From assembly GCF_009720365.1 (NCBI RefSeq), contig NZ_ML769314.1, positions 53,264 to 117,263 of the forward strand: 64,000 bases of DNA. The letters run 5' to 3'. The DNA is from Catellatospora paridis. Its GTDB lineage: Bacteria > Actinomycetota > Actinomycetes > Mycobacteriales > Micromonosporaceae. The notes beneath the pieces are model-generated. The model was given only the letters and a program-made list of their open reading frames with translations, was not told where the DNA came from and ran no database searches. Made by a program: the position numbers and the translations under genes. Positions 17,378 through 25,766 of this stretch are shown here, one piece after another. Position 1 is the stretch's first letter, and each line of letters begins with the position of its first letter.

Positions 17378-18403
17378 ATGCCTCGAACCTCGTCAACCAG
17401 AGCGCCCGGCGGCGCCGTCACGCTGCAGCAGGTCGCCACGGCGGCCGGTGTCTCGCTGGCCACCGCGTCCCGCGTGCTGCACGGCAGCGGCGGGCGCAAG
17501 GTGGCCGAGGCGCTGGCCGAGCGGGTCACCACGGCTGCCACCGAGCTGCGCTACGTCGCGCACGCCCCGGCGCAGTCGCTGGCCCGCTCCCGCAGCACCG
17601 TCGTCGGGGTGCTGGTGCACGACATCGCCGACCCCTACTTCGCCGCCATCGCGGCCGGCGCGATGGACGTGGCCCGCGAGTACGACCTGATGGTGCTGGT
17701 GGCCAACACCTTCCGCGATCCGGGGCTGGAGCGCGACTACCTGGCCCGGCTGCGCGCGCAGCGGGCCCGCGCGGTGCTGCTGGCGGGCTCGGCGTTCGTC
17801 GGCGAGCCGTTCGCCGAGGAGGTGGCGGCGTTCGCCGAGTCGGGTGGGCGGGTCGCCGCGATCGGCGCGCACGGCACCGGCATCGACACCGTCGAGCCCG
17901 ACCAGTACGGCGGCGGCCGCCTCATCGCCGAGCACCTGGTGGGACTGGGCCACCGCGAGATCGGGGTGATCACCGGCCCGGCCGGCCTGGCCACGGTCGC
18001 GCAGCGGCTGGCCGGGTTCACCTCCGTGGTGGCCGCTCCCCGGCTGGTCCACGCAGACTTCACCCGCGAGGGCGGCCGCGCGGCGACCCACGAGCTGCTG
18101 GGCCGCCACCCCGAGGTGACCGCGGTCTTCGCGCTGAACGACCTGATGGCGGCCGGGGCCCTGGCCGCCCTGCGGGAGCTGGGCCGACCCGTGCCGGAGC
18201 AGGTCTCGGTGGCAGGCTTCGACGACCTGCCCGTCGCGACCGACCTCACGCCGGCGCTGACCACGGTGCGTCTGCAGCTGGCCGACATCGGGGCGCGGGC
18301 GATGCGGCTGCTGCTCGACGACGAGCCCGGCGGCCGACTCGTGCCGGCCCCGGCAGAGCTGGTGGTACGTGACAGCACCGGGCAGGCCAGCAGGCTGCAC
18401 TGA
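17378..18403 (+). CDS. LacI family transcriptional regulator
   Basis: A 341-residue repressor. The helix-turn-helix VTLQQVATAAGVSLATASRVL is at about residues 14-34, followed by the hinge and a periplasmic-binding-like effector domain (VVGVLVHDIADPYFAAIAAG, VSVAGFDDLPVATDLTPALT). It is divergent from the three-gene sugar operon, and a matching palindrome lies between them, so it is probably its repressor and autoregulated. ATG 17378 is chosen because of the TACCCT box and absence of a leader. Confidence 0.92.
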   Translation: MPRTSSTRAPGGAVTLQQVATAAGVSLATASRVLHGSGGRKVAEALAERVTTAATELRYVAHAPAQSLARSRSTVVGVLVHDIADPYFAAIAAGAMDVAREYDLMVLVANTFRDPGLERDYLARLRAQRARAVLLAGSAFVGEPFAEEVAAFAESGGRVAAIGAHGTGIDTVEPDQYGGGRLIAEHLVGLGHREIGVITGPAGLATVAQRLAGFTSVVAAPRLVHADFTREGGRAATHELLGRHPEVTAVFALNDLMAAGALAALRELGRPVPEQVSVAGFDDLPVATDLTPALTTVRLQLADIGARAMRLLLDDEPGGRLVPAPAELVVRDSTGQASRLH

Positions 18404-18496
18404 GATCCCAAATTTCCCAAATAATCTGATTAGTCCGGTTTGAGGCGAATAACCGCGGGTAGTCCCTGGGCTGCGTCGAGCTCAGTGGAGGTATGC

Positions 18497-19777
18497 ATGC
18501 GACGTCTCAACTTCCGACTCATCCGGCCGGGAAACCGACCACTCGCCGCCTGCGGGATGGCAGTGCTCACCTTCGGGATGGCGCTGGTGTTCGCGGGGAC
18601 CGACCTCGGCGGCCAGCCCGCGAAAGCGTGGGCGAACGCGCCCGTCGACATCCTGCCGGCGAACGTCGGCTTCACCGCGGCGGCGTTCGAGAACCACGTC
18701 TGCGATCCGGCCTTCGGCGGCGGGCCGCTGTCCGGTCAGGACGTCTGGGTCTTCAAGCTGCCCGGTGACCAGGCCAAGACGGGCGACTTCATCAGCGTCA
18801 GAGCCACGTTCACCACGCCCGAGGGCACCGAAGAAACCGCGGTCGTCCCCGCCGAGGGCGGCGGTGTCGTGCTGCGGGCGAACACCAGCAAGGCCTGGGT
18901 GGCCCTGCCGGAGGGCTGGACCCTCACCGGGGCCAAGGCCGAGATCACCGGCACCGCACCGCTGTTCGTGCTGGCCCGCACCTGCCCGGCCGAGGGCACG
19001 GTCACGCCGCCGGTCGCACCGGACCCCGACCCGTCGGCCACCGCCGAGCCGGACCCGTCGTCCAGCGCCGACCCGCACCCGTCGCACTCCGCCAACCCGG
19101 ACCCGTCGGACACTGCCAACCCGGACCCGTCGGACAACCCGAACCCGGACCCGTCTGCTTCCGCGGCGCTCTTGCCGTCGGGCGCACCCGAGCCGTCTGT
19201 CGCGCCGTCGGGTGCGCCAGAACCCTCGGTCGCACCGTCGGTGCTGCCCGAGCCCTCGGTCGCGCCGTCGGTAGCACCCGAGCCCTCGGCACCGCCGTCC
19301 GGTCGGGCGAAGCCGGCGCACGTCAGCTCGGCGCTGGGGCTGTCCCCCTCGGCGGACCCGGTGGAGCCGCCGATCGTGGATCCGTCTGCGCCGCCGTCGG
19401 ACCCGATCGTGGACCCGTCTGCGCCGCCGGTGGACCCGATCGTGGATCCGTCGGCCCCGCCGGTGGATCCCATTGTGGATCCGTCTGCGCCGCCGTCGGA
19501 CCCGATCGTGGATCCGTCGGCCCCGCCGGTGGACCCGATCGTGGATCCGTCGGCCCCGCCGGTGGACCCCATTGTGGACCCGTCTGCGCCGCCGTCGGAG
19601 CCGATCGTGGACCCGTCCGCGCCGCCCGTGGACCCGATCGTCGACCCGTCGGCCGCGCCGGAGCCGTCCGCTCCGCCGGTGGCCCCGGGGCACCGACCGC
19701 GCCCGGCCGAGCCCGGCCCGCATGTGGCGACCGCCCTCATCGGTCTGTGGGACGACCTGGTCGCCTGGTTCCGCTGA
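18497..19777 (+). CDS. Secreted protein with Pro/Asp-rich tandem repeats
   Basis: A 426-residue exported protein. A basic start and hydrophobic core (about 17-33) form a signal peptide ending near AKAWA. A compact domain of about 115 residues follows, containing NHVCDP and LARTCPA cysteines that could form a disulfide. Residues about 175-290 are PDPS/APEPS low-complexity sequence, then nine 11-residue units of PIVDPSAPPVD type (about 292-390), and an amphipathic tail with LIGLWDDLVAWF. No LPxTG motif is present. The extended region may span the cell wall. GGAGG lies 5 bases before the ATG. Confidence 0.75.
   Translation: MRRLNFRLIRPGNRPLAACGMAVLTFGMALVFAGTDLGGQPAKAWANAPVDILPANVGFTAAAFENHVCDPAFGGGPLSGQDVWVFKLPGDQAKTGDFISVRATFTTPEGTEETAVVPAEGGGVVLRANTSKAWVALPEGWTLTGAKAEITGTAPLFVLARTCPAEGTVTPPVAPDPDPSATAEPDPSSSADPHPSHSANPDPSDTANPDPSDNPNPDPSASAALLPSGAPEPSVAPSGAPEPSVAPSVLPEPSVAPSVAPEPSAPPSGRAKPAHVSSALGLSPSADPVEPPIVDPSAPPSDPIVDPSAPPVDPIVDPSAPPVDPIVDPSAPPSDPIVDPSAPPVDPIVDPSAPPVDPIVDPSAPPSEPIVDPSAPPVDPIVDPSAAPEPSAPPVAPGHRPRPAEPGPHVATALIGLWDDLVAWFR
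19370..19666 (+). repeat. Nine tandem 33-bp repeats in the secreted protein gene
   Basis: Units start every 33 bases from 19370 and encode PIVDPSAPPVD or variants. The residue at unit position 10 runs S,V,V,S,V,V,S,V, a 99-bp higher-order period that implies duplication of a three-unit block. The last unit is degenerate. Confidence 0.9.
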
Positions 19778-19834
19778 GGCCTGGTGGCCCGAAGCCCGAA
19801 GCCCGAGGCGGCGGGCGATGAGGCACTGAGGCTC

Positions 19835-19877
19835 GAGGCCCCGTCTGCGCCGACCCACGCGGCGCGGACGGGGCCTC
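19835..19877. terminator. 18-bp hairpin terminator between convergent secreted-protein genes
   Basis: Arms 19835-19852 and 19860-19877 (GAGGCCCCGTCTGCGCCG) pair with one G-T position and a 7-base loop. It lies 57 bases after the repeat-protein stop and 28 bases before the convergent propeller stop. Confidence 0.8.
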
Positions 19878-19905
19878 GTCCGGTGTGGTGCCGGACCGGT
19901 GTCGC

Positions 19906-21195
19906 TCAGGCGGGCGCGGCGACCGGCGGGTACGGGAACAGGCCGATGCGGGCGTGGTACTCGCGGGCCAGTTCGTCGGTGTCGGAGCCGACCAGCAGGC
20001 CCTGCGGGCTGAGCACGAAGGCGCGTACGCCCTGGCCGCGGCTGCGGGTGGGATTCCAGTCCAGGGCGCGGCCGGTGACCGGGTCGAGCGCGGCGATGCC
20101 GGGCCGGTCCACCGCGCCGGGGCCCTTCGTCTTCTGCCCGTACGTGTTGTCCTGCCAGAGCTGGTGCCCGCCGACGTACACGGCCGGACCGGTGGCGGCC
20201 ACGGCGTACAGGGAGTGGCCGCCGGTGTGGTTGATCCAGGTGGGGTGGTGCTCGCCGGATCCGGCGCTCTCGAACCGGGCCGCGGCGGTGCAGGGCAGGT
20301 CCGGCCCGGAGTCGTGGCCGGTGGTGACCACCACGAAGTAGGAGCCGTCGGGGGAGTGGTCGATGCCGCGCACGTAGCTGTCGAAGCGGGCGTCGCAGCG
20401 GTCGACGCCGTAGAAGGCGGTGGACCAGTCGCTGACCACGGCCTGCGGGCCGGTGACGTCGAGGCTGACCAGCTGCTGGCGGTCCAGGCCCTGCACGCGG
20501 GCGAAGTTTCCGATCACGACGAGCCGGGTGCCGTCGGGGGACAGGCTCATCGCCTCGGCGCGGGGGTAGTTCGCGACCGCGTCCGAGAGCCCGGCGTCGA
20601 AGCCTTCGTCGAGGCGGCCGGACAGGGCGTCGACCCTGGCCAGCCCGGCGCGCGGCACGCCGTTGACGGAGCGGTAGTAGCCGCCGACGTAGAGCGTGCC
20701 GGCCGACACCGCGAGCGTGCGCACGTCGCCGTCGACCGGGGCGTAGAAGCCGCGGTGCAGCCGGCCGGTGGCCAGGTCGAGGCGGGCCAGCGAGCGGCGG
20801 TTCCGGCCGTTGACCTTGGTGAAGTCGCCGCCCACCAGCAGGCTGCCGTCGGGGCCCTCGGCGAGGGCGTAGACCGGCCCGTCCAGTTCCGGCGCGAAGT
20901 CGGTGATCTGGCCGTCGGACAGGCGGAACGCCATCAGGTGGCGGCGGTTCACCGCGGCTCGGCGGTGCGCGTCGGTGGTGGCGTTGAAGTTCCCGCCCAC
21001 CACGACCGTGTCGCCGATCAGGGCCATGGCCCAGACCTGCCCGTCGGTGACGTGCGGGGTCCAGTCCACCGGATTCGTGGAGACGACCTGGGGCACCGGT
21101 GGCCCCACGCCCGCGTCGGCTCCGGCCACCGCGGGCGCGGGGCCGCCGAGCAGGACGGACGAGATGACAAGCGACACGCCGAGCAGAGAACGCAT
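19906..21195 (-). CDS. Secreted beta-propeller protein
   Basis: A 429-residue protein with a cleavable signal peptide (MRSLLGVSLVISSVLLGG, cleavage near VAGA). The mature part is built of repeated blades such as VVVGGNFNATTD, LLVGGDFTKVNG and LYVGGYYRSVNG, each followed by LARLD/LARVD and DGxV. This resembles delta-60/PQQ-like propellers of actinobacterial secreted proteins. No enzymatic motif is visible; it is probably a binding scaffold outside the membrane. It is monocistronic and convergent with the repeat protein. Confidence 0.78.
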   Translation of the reverse strand: MRSLLGVSLVISSVLLGGPAPAVAGADAGVGPPVPQVVSTNPVDWTPHVTDGQVWAMALIGDTVVVGGNFNATTDAHRRAAVNRRHLMAFRLSDGQITDFAPELDGPVYALAEGPDGSLLVGGDFTKVNGRNRRSLARLDLATGRLHRGFYAPVDGDVRTLAVSAGTLYVGGYYRSVNGVPRAGLARVDALSGRLDEGFDAGLSDAVANYPRAEAMSLSPDGTRLVVIGNFARVQGLDRQQLVSLDVTGPQAVVSDWSTAFYGVDRCDARFDSYVRGIDHSPDGSYFVVVTTGHDSGPDLPCTAAARFESAGSGEHHPTWINHTGGHSLYAVAATGPAVYVGGHQLWQDNTYGQKTKGPGAVDRPGIAALDPVTGRALDWNPTRSRGQGVRAFVLSPQGLLVGSDTDELAREYHARIGLFPYPPVAAPA

Positions 21196-21264
21196 GTCTC
21201 TATGATCGGTGTGATATGGCTCTTATGTGAAGAAATGCGACAAAATCTAAAAACGCGTTCGGGT

Positions 21265-21651
21265 TCACACTTCGCGCAGCAGGTCAGCGCCGAGGATCTT
21301 GCCCGCGAGCGAGGGTTCGGTGGTCATCAGCGGCACCCGCAGCACCGCCGCGAGCAGGCAGGCATGGGCCAGGCCGAGGGTGCCCAGGTGTTGGGCCAGG
21401 CCGCCGACGGCCTGCGCGTCCCCGGCGCTCAGCGGGACGACCTCGACCTGCGGCAGCGTGCGCAGCACGTCCAGCATCGGCTCGTCGGCGCGGTCGGCGG
21501 CCCAGTACGCCTCGCTCAGGCACAGCGCGGGCACCAGTGCGGTGAACCCGCCCGCCTCCAGGCCCGCCAGCGCGGCGCTGACGGTCAGGCTGTCCGCGGC
21601 CACGTAGCGCCGGATCGCGCCGGTGTCGAGGATGCGGCCGGCCGGTTTCAC
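21265..21651 (-). CDS. PIN-domain protein, VapC-like, incomplete active site
   Basis: A 128-residue PIN-like protein. The first acidic residue is in ILDTGAI (about residue 9) and a second in LCLSEAYWAADR. The position where active VapC RNases have aspartate (DAH) reads LAH, and the last acid is TTEP. The fold is recognisable but nuclease activity is uncertain. The GTG start overlaps the stop of the upstream 62-codon gene as GTGA, the arrangement of a toxin-antitoxin pair. Confidence 0.6.
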   Translation of the reverse strand: MKPAGRILDTGAIRRYVAADSLTVSAALAGLEAGGFTALVPALCLSEAYWAADRADEPMLDVLRTLPQVEVVPLSAGDAQAVGGLAQHLGTLGLAHACLLAAVLRVPLMTTEPSLAGKILGADLLREV

Positions 21652-21836
21652 CGGGCCTTCCGCTGCAGCCGAGCCAGCACGGCCTCGTAGCAGGCCTCCT
21701 GCTCGGCGATCCACTCCGGATCGTTGCGGCGCTGCTCTTCCAGCTCCAGCTGGGCGCGGAACTCGTCGAGCAGCTCCTGCGGGATGTCCGGCAGGCCGAG
21801 CCGCCGCCGGGTCTCCAGGTAGGTCTCGCGCGCCAT
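21648..21836 (-). CDS. Small charged protein, possible antitoxin
   Basis: A 62-residue, highly charged and probably helical protein (RRLGLPDIPQELLDEF, ELEEQRRNDPEWIAEQ) directly upstream of and overlapping the PIN gene by 4 bases. Order, size and coupling fit an antitoxin, but I recognise no DNA-binding motif. TAGCCT at 21843-21848 is at -12 to -7 of the ATG, so the mRNA is probably leaderless. Confidence 0.6.
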   Translation of the reverse strand: MARETYLETRRRLGLPDIPQELLDEFRAQLELEEQRRNDPEWIAEQEACYEAVLARLQRKAR

Positions 21837-21883
21837 ACCGCCAGGCTAGCTCGGTCCTCGCGGGCCGGGCAACGACCGTCGGG

Positions 21884-22717
21884 TCAGGACCAGGCCAGAC
21901 CGGTGAGCCGCTCGTACGCCTCGATGTAGCGGGCCCGGGTGGCCGCGATGATGTCCTCGGGCACCTCGGGGGCGGGAGGCGTCTTGTCCCAGCCGGTGCC
22001 GACCGCCCAGTCGCGCACGAACTGCTTGTCGAAGCTGGGCTGCACCCGGCCGGGGGCGTATCCGTCGGCGGGCCAGAAGCGGGAGGAGTCGGGGGTGAGC
22101 ACCTCGTCGCCCAGCACCAGCGTGCCGTCGGCGGCCCAGCCCAGCTCGATCTTCGTGTCGGCCAGGATGATGCCCCGCTCGGCGGCGATGTCCCGGCCTC
22201 GGGCGTACACGGCGAGCGTGATGTCGCGCAGCCGTGCCGCGGTGTCCGCGCCGACCTTGTCCTCGACCTCCGGATAGGTCATCGGCAGGTCCTTCTCGCC
22301 GACCGGGGCCTTGGTCGAGGGCGTGAACACCGGCTCGGCCAGCCGCGACGCCTCGGTCAGCCCCGCCGGCAGCACCACTCCGGACACGGAGCCGCCCGCC
22401 TGGTACTCCTTGAGACCGCCGCCGGTCAGGTAGCCGCGCGCCACGCACTCCACCGGCACCATGGTCAGCGAGCGGCAGCGCACCGCGCGCCCGGCGAACT
22501 CGGCGGGCACGTCGTCGCCGGAGATGACGTGGTTCGGCACGATGTCCTTGAGCTGCTCGAACCACCACAGCGAGAGCTGGGTCAGCACCCGTCCCTTGTC
22601 CGGCACCGGCGTCGGCAGGATCACGTCGTAGACCGAGAGCCGGTCCGATGCCACCAGAATGATGTCCGCGCCGTCGCGGTAGACGTCCCTGACCTTGCCC
22701 GAGTGCAGCAGCTCCAC
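21884..22717 (-). CDS. purC: Phosphoribosylaminoimidazole-succinocarboxamide synthase
   Basis: A 277-residue SAICAR synthetase, which joins aspartate to CAIR using ATP in de novo purine synthesis. Visible family segments are LHSGKVRDVY at the start, SDRLSVYDVILP, VPVECVARGYLTGGGLKEY, TPSTKA, ILADTKIELGW and TPDSSRFWP. GTG 22717 gives the usual MELLHSGKVRD start and has TACGGT at 22725-22730 (-13 to -8); a GTG three codons upstream is the alternative. It stands apart from other pur genes. Confidence 0.95.
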   Translation of the reverse strand: MELLHSGKVRDVYRDGADIILVASDRLSVYDVILPTPVPDKGRVLTQLSLWWFEQLKDIVPNHVISGDDVPAEFAGRAVRCRSLTMVPVECVARGYLTGGGLKEYQAGGSVSGVVLPAGLTEASRLAEPVFTPSTKAPVGEKDLPMTYPEVEDKVGADTAARLRDITLAVYARGRDIAAERGIILADTKIELGWAADGTLVLGDEVLTPDSSRFWPADGYAPGRVQPSFDKQFVRDWAVGTGWDKTPPAPEVPEDIIAATRARYIEAYERLTGLAWS

Positions 22718-22828
22718 GGAGATCACCGTACCGGAGCCGGGACGCCCGGCCGCGACCGCGGGGCGGGTTCGTGTCAACCGTCCCGACGGCCGTTGCGATT
22801 ATCGCGACCGCTTATTACGGTGATGGCC

Positions 22829-24046
22829 ATGGATGAAGGCGTGATCGACCGCGTCCGTTCGGTGATCACCCGTGTCTCGTCCAGCCAGGCTGCTTTCAGC
22901 GAGCTGGTCGGCATCAGCGCCGACAAACTGTCCAAGTCGCTCAACGCCGTGCGCCGCTTCACCTCGCTGGAGCTGGCGCTCATCGCCGACGCCGGGGACG
23001 TCAGCGTGGACTGGCTGCTCACCGGACGCACCCGGGAGCCCGCCCTGCCCGCCGTGGAGCCGAGCACGGGTGACGAGATCCGCGCGCTGGTCGACCGCTA
23101 CGCCGCGGCGTACGAGCGGCTGCGCCTGCTGGGCCGCCGCCCGCCGCTGCCGCGCCTGCCCGCACCGCCCGCAGGGTCGCCCGCCGCCGCGGGCCGGGCG
23201 CTGGCGGAGCGAGCCGTCGCCGCGCTGCGCGAGCACGGGGTGCCCCGCCTGGGCGGCCTGCCCACGGCCGAGCTGGCGGCCGCCGTCGAGCAGGTCTTCG
23301 CGGTGGACGTGGCGGTCACGGCGCTGCCCGGTGGCGCGGACGGCCTGGCCTGGCAGTCCCCGCACGGCCGGTTGGTGCTGGCCAACGTCACCAGCCAGTT
23401 CACCCGGCAGCGTTTCGCGCTCGCGCACGCCCTGGGCCACGTGCTGGCCGGGGACGCCGAGCAGCCGCTGCTCGACCAGCACCTCACGCCGGGCCGCCAA
23501 CGGGCCGGGCTGGAGCAGCGCGCCGACGCCTTCGCCGCCGCGTTCCTGATGCCCGCCGACGAGCTGCACGCGGCGGCCGCGACGCCGGTCACCGCGCCCG
23601 TGTCCGTCCAGCCGGGGGCTCCGGCCCCGGTCACCGAGGCGGTGTCCGCCGGGCTGCGGCTCTCGGCCCCGGTAGCCGACGCGGCGTTCGCCGCGCTGGT
23701 CGGGCTGTTCGGTGTCTCGGCCGGGGCGATGGCGGCCCGGCTCCGCGGGCTCGGCCTGCTCGACGCGGCCCGCCAGGCCGAGCTCAGCCTGTGGACGGCG
23801 GCCCGCTGCCAGCACGGACCCGCCGGCCGGGCGGCGCTGCTCGCCCGGCTGGGCGCGGCGCAGGCCCCGCGGCTGCCCGCCCGGCTGGTGGGCGAGCTGT
23901 TCGGGGCGTACGCGGACGGCGCGACGACCCTGCTCCCGCTGGCCGACCTGTTGCAGACCCCGGTCGACGACCTGTTCGCCGCGCTCGTGGCCGAGCAGGC
24001 CGCCGGTCGCCGCGGGTACGCCGATGAGCTTGCCTTCCTGCCCTGA
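22829..24046 (+). CDS. XRE HTH-ImmA/IrrE fusion with altered HExxH motif
   Basis: A 405-residue protein. Residues about 6-66 are an XRE-type DNA-binding domain (SSQAAFSELVGISADKLSKSL) followed by DWLLTGR. An ImmA/IrrE-like (DUF955) domain spans about 120-245, with LANVTSQFTRQRFALAHALGH and RADAFAAAFLMP. The zinc-protease motif reads H200-A-L-G-H204: both histidines are kept but the catalytic Glu is Ala. A helical domain occupies 250-405. Family members cleave repressors; this one may bind metal without cleaving, or sense a ligand. ATG 22829 follows TACGGT (22816-22821); ATG 22823 is also possible. Confidence 0.75.
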   Translation: MDEGVIDRVRSVITRVSSSQAAFSELVGISADKLSKSLNAVRRFTSLELALIADAGDVSVDWLLTGRTREPALPAVEPSTGDEIRALVDRYAAAYERLRLLGRRPPLPRLPAPPAGSPAAAGRALAERAVAALREHGVPRLGGLPTAELAAAVEQVFAVDVAVTALPGGADGLAWQSPHGRLVLANVTSQFTRQRFALAHALGHVLAGDAEQPLLDQHLTPGRQRAGLEQRADAFAAAFLMPADELHAAAATPVTAPVSVQPGAPAPVTEAVSAGLRLSAPVADAAFAALVGLFGVSAGAMAARLRGLGLLDAARQAELSLWTAARCQHGPAGRAALLARLGAAQAPRLPARLVGELFGAYADGATTLLPLADLLQTPVDDLFAALVAEQAAGRRGYADELAFLP

Positions 24047-24061
24047 CGGTAGGTTGAGCAG

Positions 24062-24949
24062 GTGGCGAACAACTCATACCGTGCTGGATTCGCCTGCTTC
24101 GTCGGGCGGCCGAACGCGGGCAAGTCAACTCTGACGAATGCGATCATCGGGCAGAAGATCGCGATCACGTCGAACAAGCCGCAGACGACGCGGCACATCA
24201 TCCGTGCCGTGCTGCACCGCCCCGACTCGCAGCTGGTGCTGGTGGACACCCCCGGGCTGCACCGCCCGCGCACCCTGCTCGGCGAGCGCCTCAACGACCT
24301 GGTCCGGGCGACCTGGAGCGAGGTCGACGTGATCGGCCTGTGCATCCCCGCCAACGAGCCCGTCGGCAAGGGCGACACCTTCATCGCCGGGGAGATCGCC
24401 GGGCTCAAGGCGACCGTGGTCGCCGTGGTCACCAAGACCGACCTGGTGGACAAGGAGACCCTGGCCAAGCAGTTGCTCGCGGTCAACGCGCTCGGTGAGT
24501 TCGCCGACGTGGTGCCGGTCAGCGCGGTGGCCAACTCCCAGCTCGACACGCTGGTCGACGTGATGGTCGGGCACCTGCCGAAGTCGCCGCAGCTCTACCC
24601 GGACGACATGCTCACCGACGAGCCCGAGCACGTGCTGATCGCCGAGATGATCCGCGAGGCCGCGCTGGAGGGGGTGCGCGACGAGCTGCCGCACTCGATC
24701 GCGGTGCTCATCCAGGAGATCATCCCCGAGGACAACCTGACCAAGGTGTACGCCGACATCTACATCGAGCGGCAGAGCCAGAAGGCCATCATGATCGGTG
24801 CCCGCGGCTCCCGCCTCAAGGAGGTCGGCACCAAGGCCCGCGTCGACATCCAGGAACTCCTCGGCACCAAGGTCTACCTCGACCTTCACGTCCGCGTCGC
24901 CAAGGACTGGCAGCGCGACCCCCGCCAGCTCCGGCGGCTGGGCTTCTAG
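24062..24949 (+). CDS. era: GTPase Era
   Basis: A 295-residue GTPase for 16S rRNA 3' end and 30S maturation. G1 is GRPNAGKST (about 15-23), G3 is DTPG, and G4 is TKTD. The KH domain at the C-terminus includes KAIMIGARGSRLKEVGTKAR. It starts 15 bases after the XRE-ImmA gene with TAGGTT at 24050-24055 (-12 to -7), so it has its own leaderless-type promoter. recO and uppS follow, but the usual upstream partners phoH, ybeY and corC are 10 kb away. Confidence 0.96.
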   Translation: MANNSYRAGFACFVGRPNAGKSTLTNAIIGQKIAITSNKPQTTRHIIRAVLHRPDSQLVLVDTPGLHRPRTLLGERLNDLVRATWSEVDVIGLCIPANEPVGKGDTFIAGEIAGLKATVVAVVTKTDLVDKETLAKQLLAVNALGEFADVVPVSAVANSQLDTLVDVMVGHLPKSPQLYPDDMLTDEPEHVLIAEMIREAALEGVRDELPHSIAVLIQEIIPEDNLTKVYADIYIERQSQKAIMIGARGSRLKEVGTKARVDIQELLGTKVYLDLHVRVAKDWQRDPRQLRRLGF

Positions 24950-24976
24950 TCGGCCGCGGCCGGTAGGGTCGTCGGC

Positions 24977-25732
24977 ATGCCGGGTATGCGTCGACCGCTC
25001 TATCGCGATGACGCGCTCGTGCTGCGGGTGCAGAAGCTCGGCGAGGCCGACCGGATCGTCACGCTGCTGACCCGGCAGCACGGGCGGGTGCGCGCGGTCG
25101 CCAAGGGCGTGCGCCGGACCACGTCCCGCTTCGGGGCGCGGCTGGAGCCGTTCGGGCACGTCGACGTGCAGTGCAGCGAGGGCAGCTCGCTCGACACCGT
25201 CACCCAGGTCGAGGGCCGCGACCTGTTCGGCCGCCGCTTCCTGACCGACTACCCGCGCTACACCGCGGCCAGCGCGATCGTGGAGCTGGCCGAGCGGCTG
25301 ACCCCGGTCGAGCGGGAGCCCGCGCTGCGGCTCTACCAGCTGACCCTGGGCGCGCTGCGGGCGCTCGCCGAAGGGCTGCGGCCAGGCCCGCTGGTGCTCG
25401 ACGCCTACCTGCTGCGGGCCATGGCCCAGGCCGGCTGGGCACCGGCGCTGCGCGACTGCGCGGTGTGCGGGGAGGCGGGGCCGCACCGGGCGTTCTCCGT
25501 ACCCGCCGGGGGTGTCACCTGCCTGAACTGCCGCCCGCCCGGCGCCGCGCATCCCGACCCGGCCACCCTCGACCTGATGGCGGCGCTGCTGGAGGGCGAC
25601 TGGCCCGCGGCGGAGCGAGCCGAGCCGCCGGTGCAGCGCGAGTGTGCAGGTTTCGTGGCGGCGCATTTGCAGTGGCACCTGGAACGGCAGCTACGCTCTC
25701 TGCCGTTGGTTGATCGCCGGGAACCGGGCTGA
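24977..25732 (+). CDS. recO: DNA repair protein RecO
   Basis: A 251-residue recombination mediator that loads RecA with RecR. The N-terminal OB fold contains [20 protein letters not shown] and the helical domain has a four-cysteine zinc site (CAVCGEAG and CLNC). TAGGGT at 24964-24969 (-13 to -8) precedes the ATG. The order era-recO-uppS is conserved in actinobacteria. Confidence 0.95.
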   Translation: MPGMRRPLYRDDALVLRVQKLGEADRIVTLLTRQHGRVRAVAKGVRRTTSRFGARLEPFGHVDVQCSEGSSLDTVTQVEGRDLFGRRFLTDYPRYTAASAIVELAERLTPVEREPALRLYQLTLGALRALAEGLRPGPLVLDAYLLRAMAQAGWAPALRDCAVCGEAGPHRAFSVPAGGVTCLNCRPPGAAHPDPATLDLMAALLEGDWPAAERAEPPVQRECAGFVAAHLQWHLERQLRSLPLVDRREPG

Positions 25733-25766
25733 GCCCGCTCCCGCACCCGAACAGGGGAAACGCAAC

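Noticed and set aside
19370-19666. Possible CRISPR array
   Set aside because: Repeats are directly tandem with no spacers and keep a coding frame.
18482-19858. 458-codon minus-strand ORF over the repeat protein gene
   Set aside because: Its repeats mirror the 33-bp units of the plus-strand gene, which has a ribosome binding site and signal peptide.
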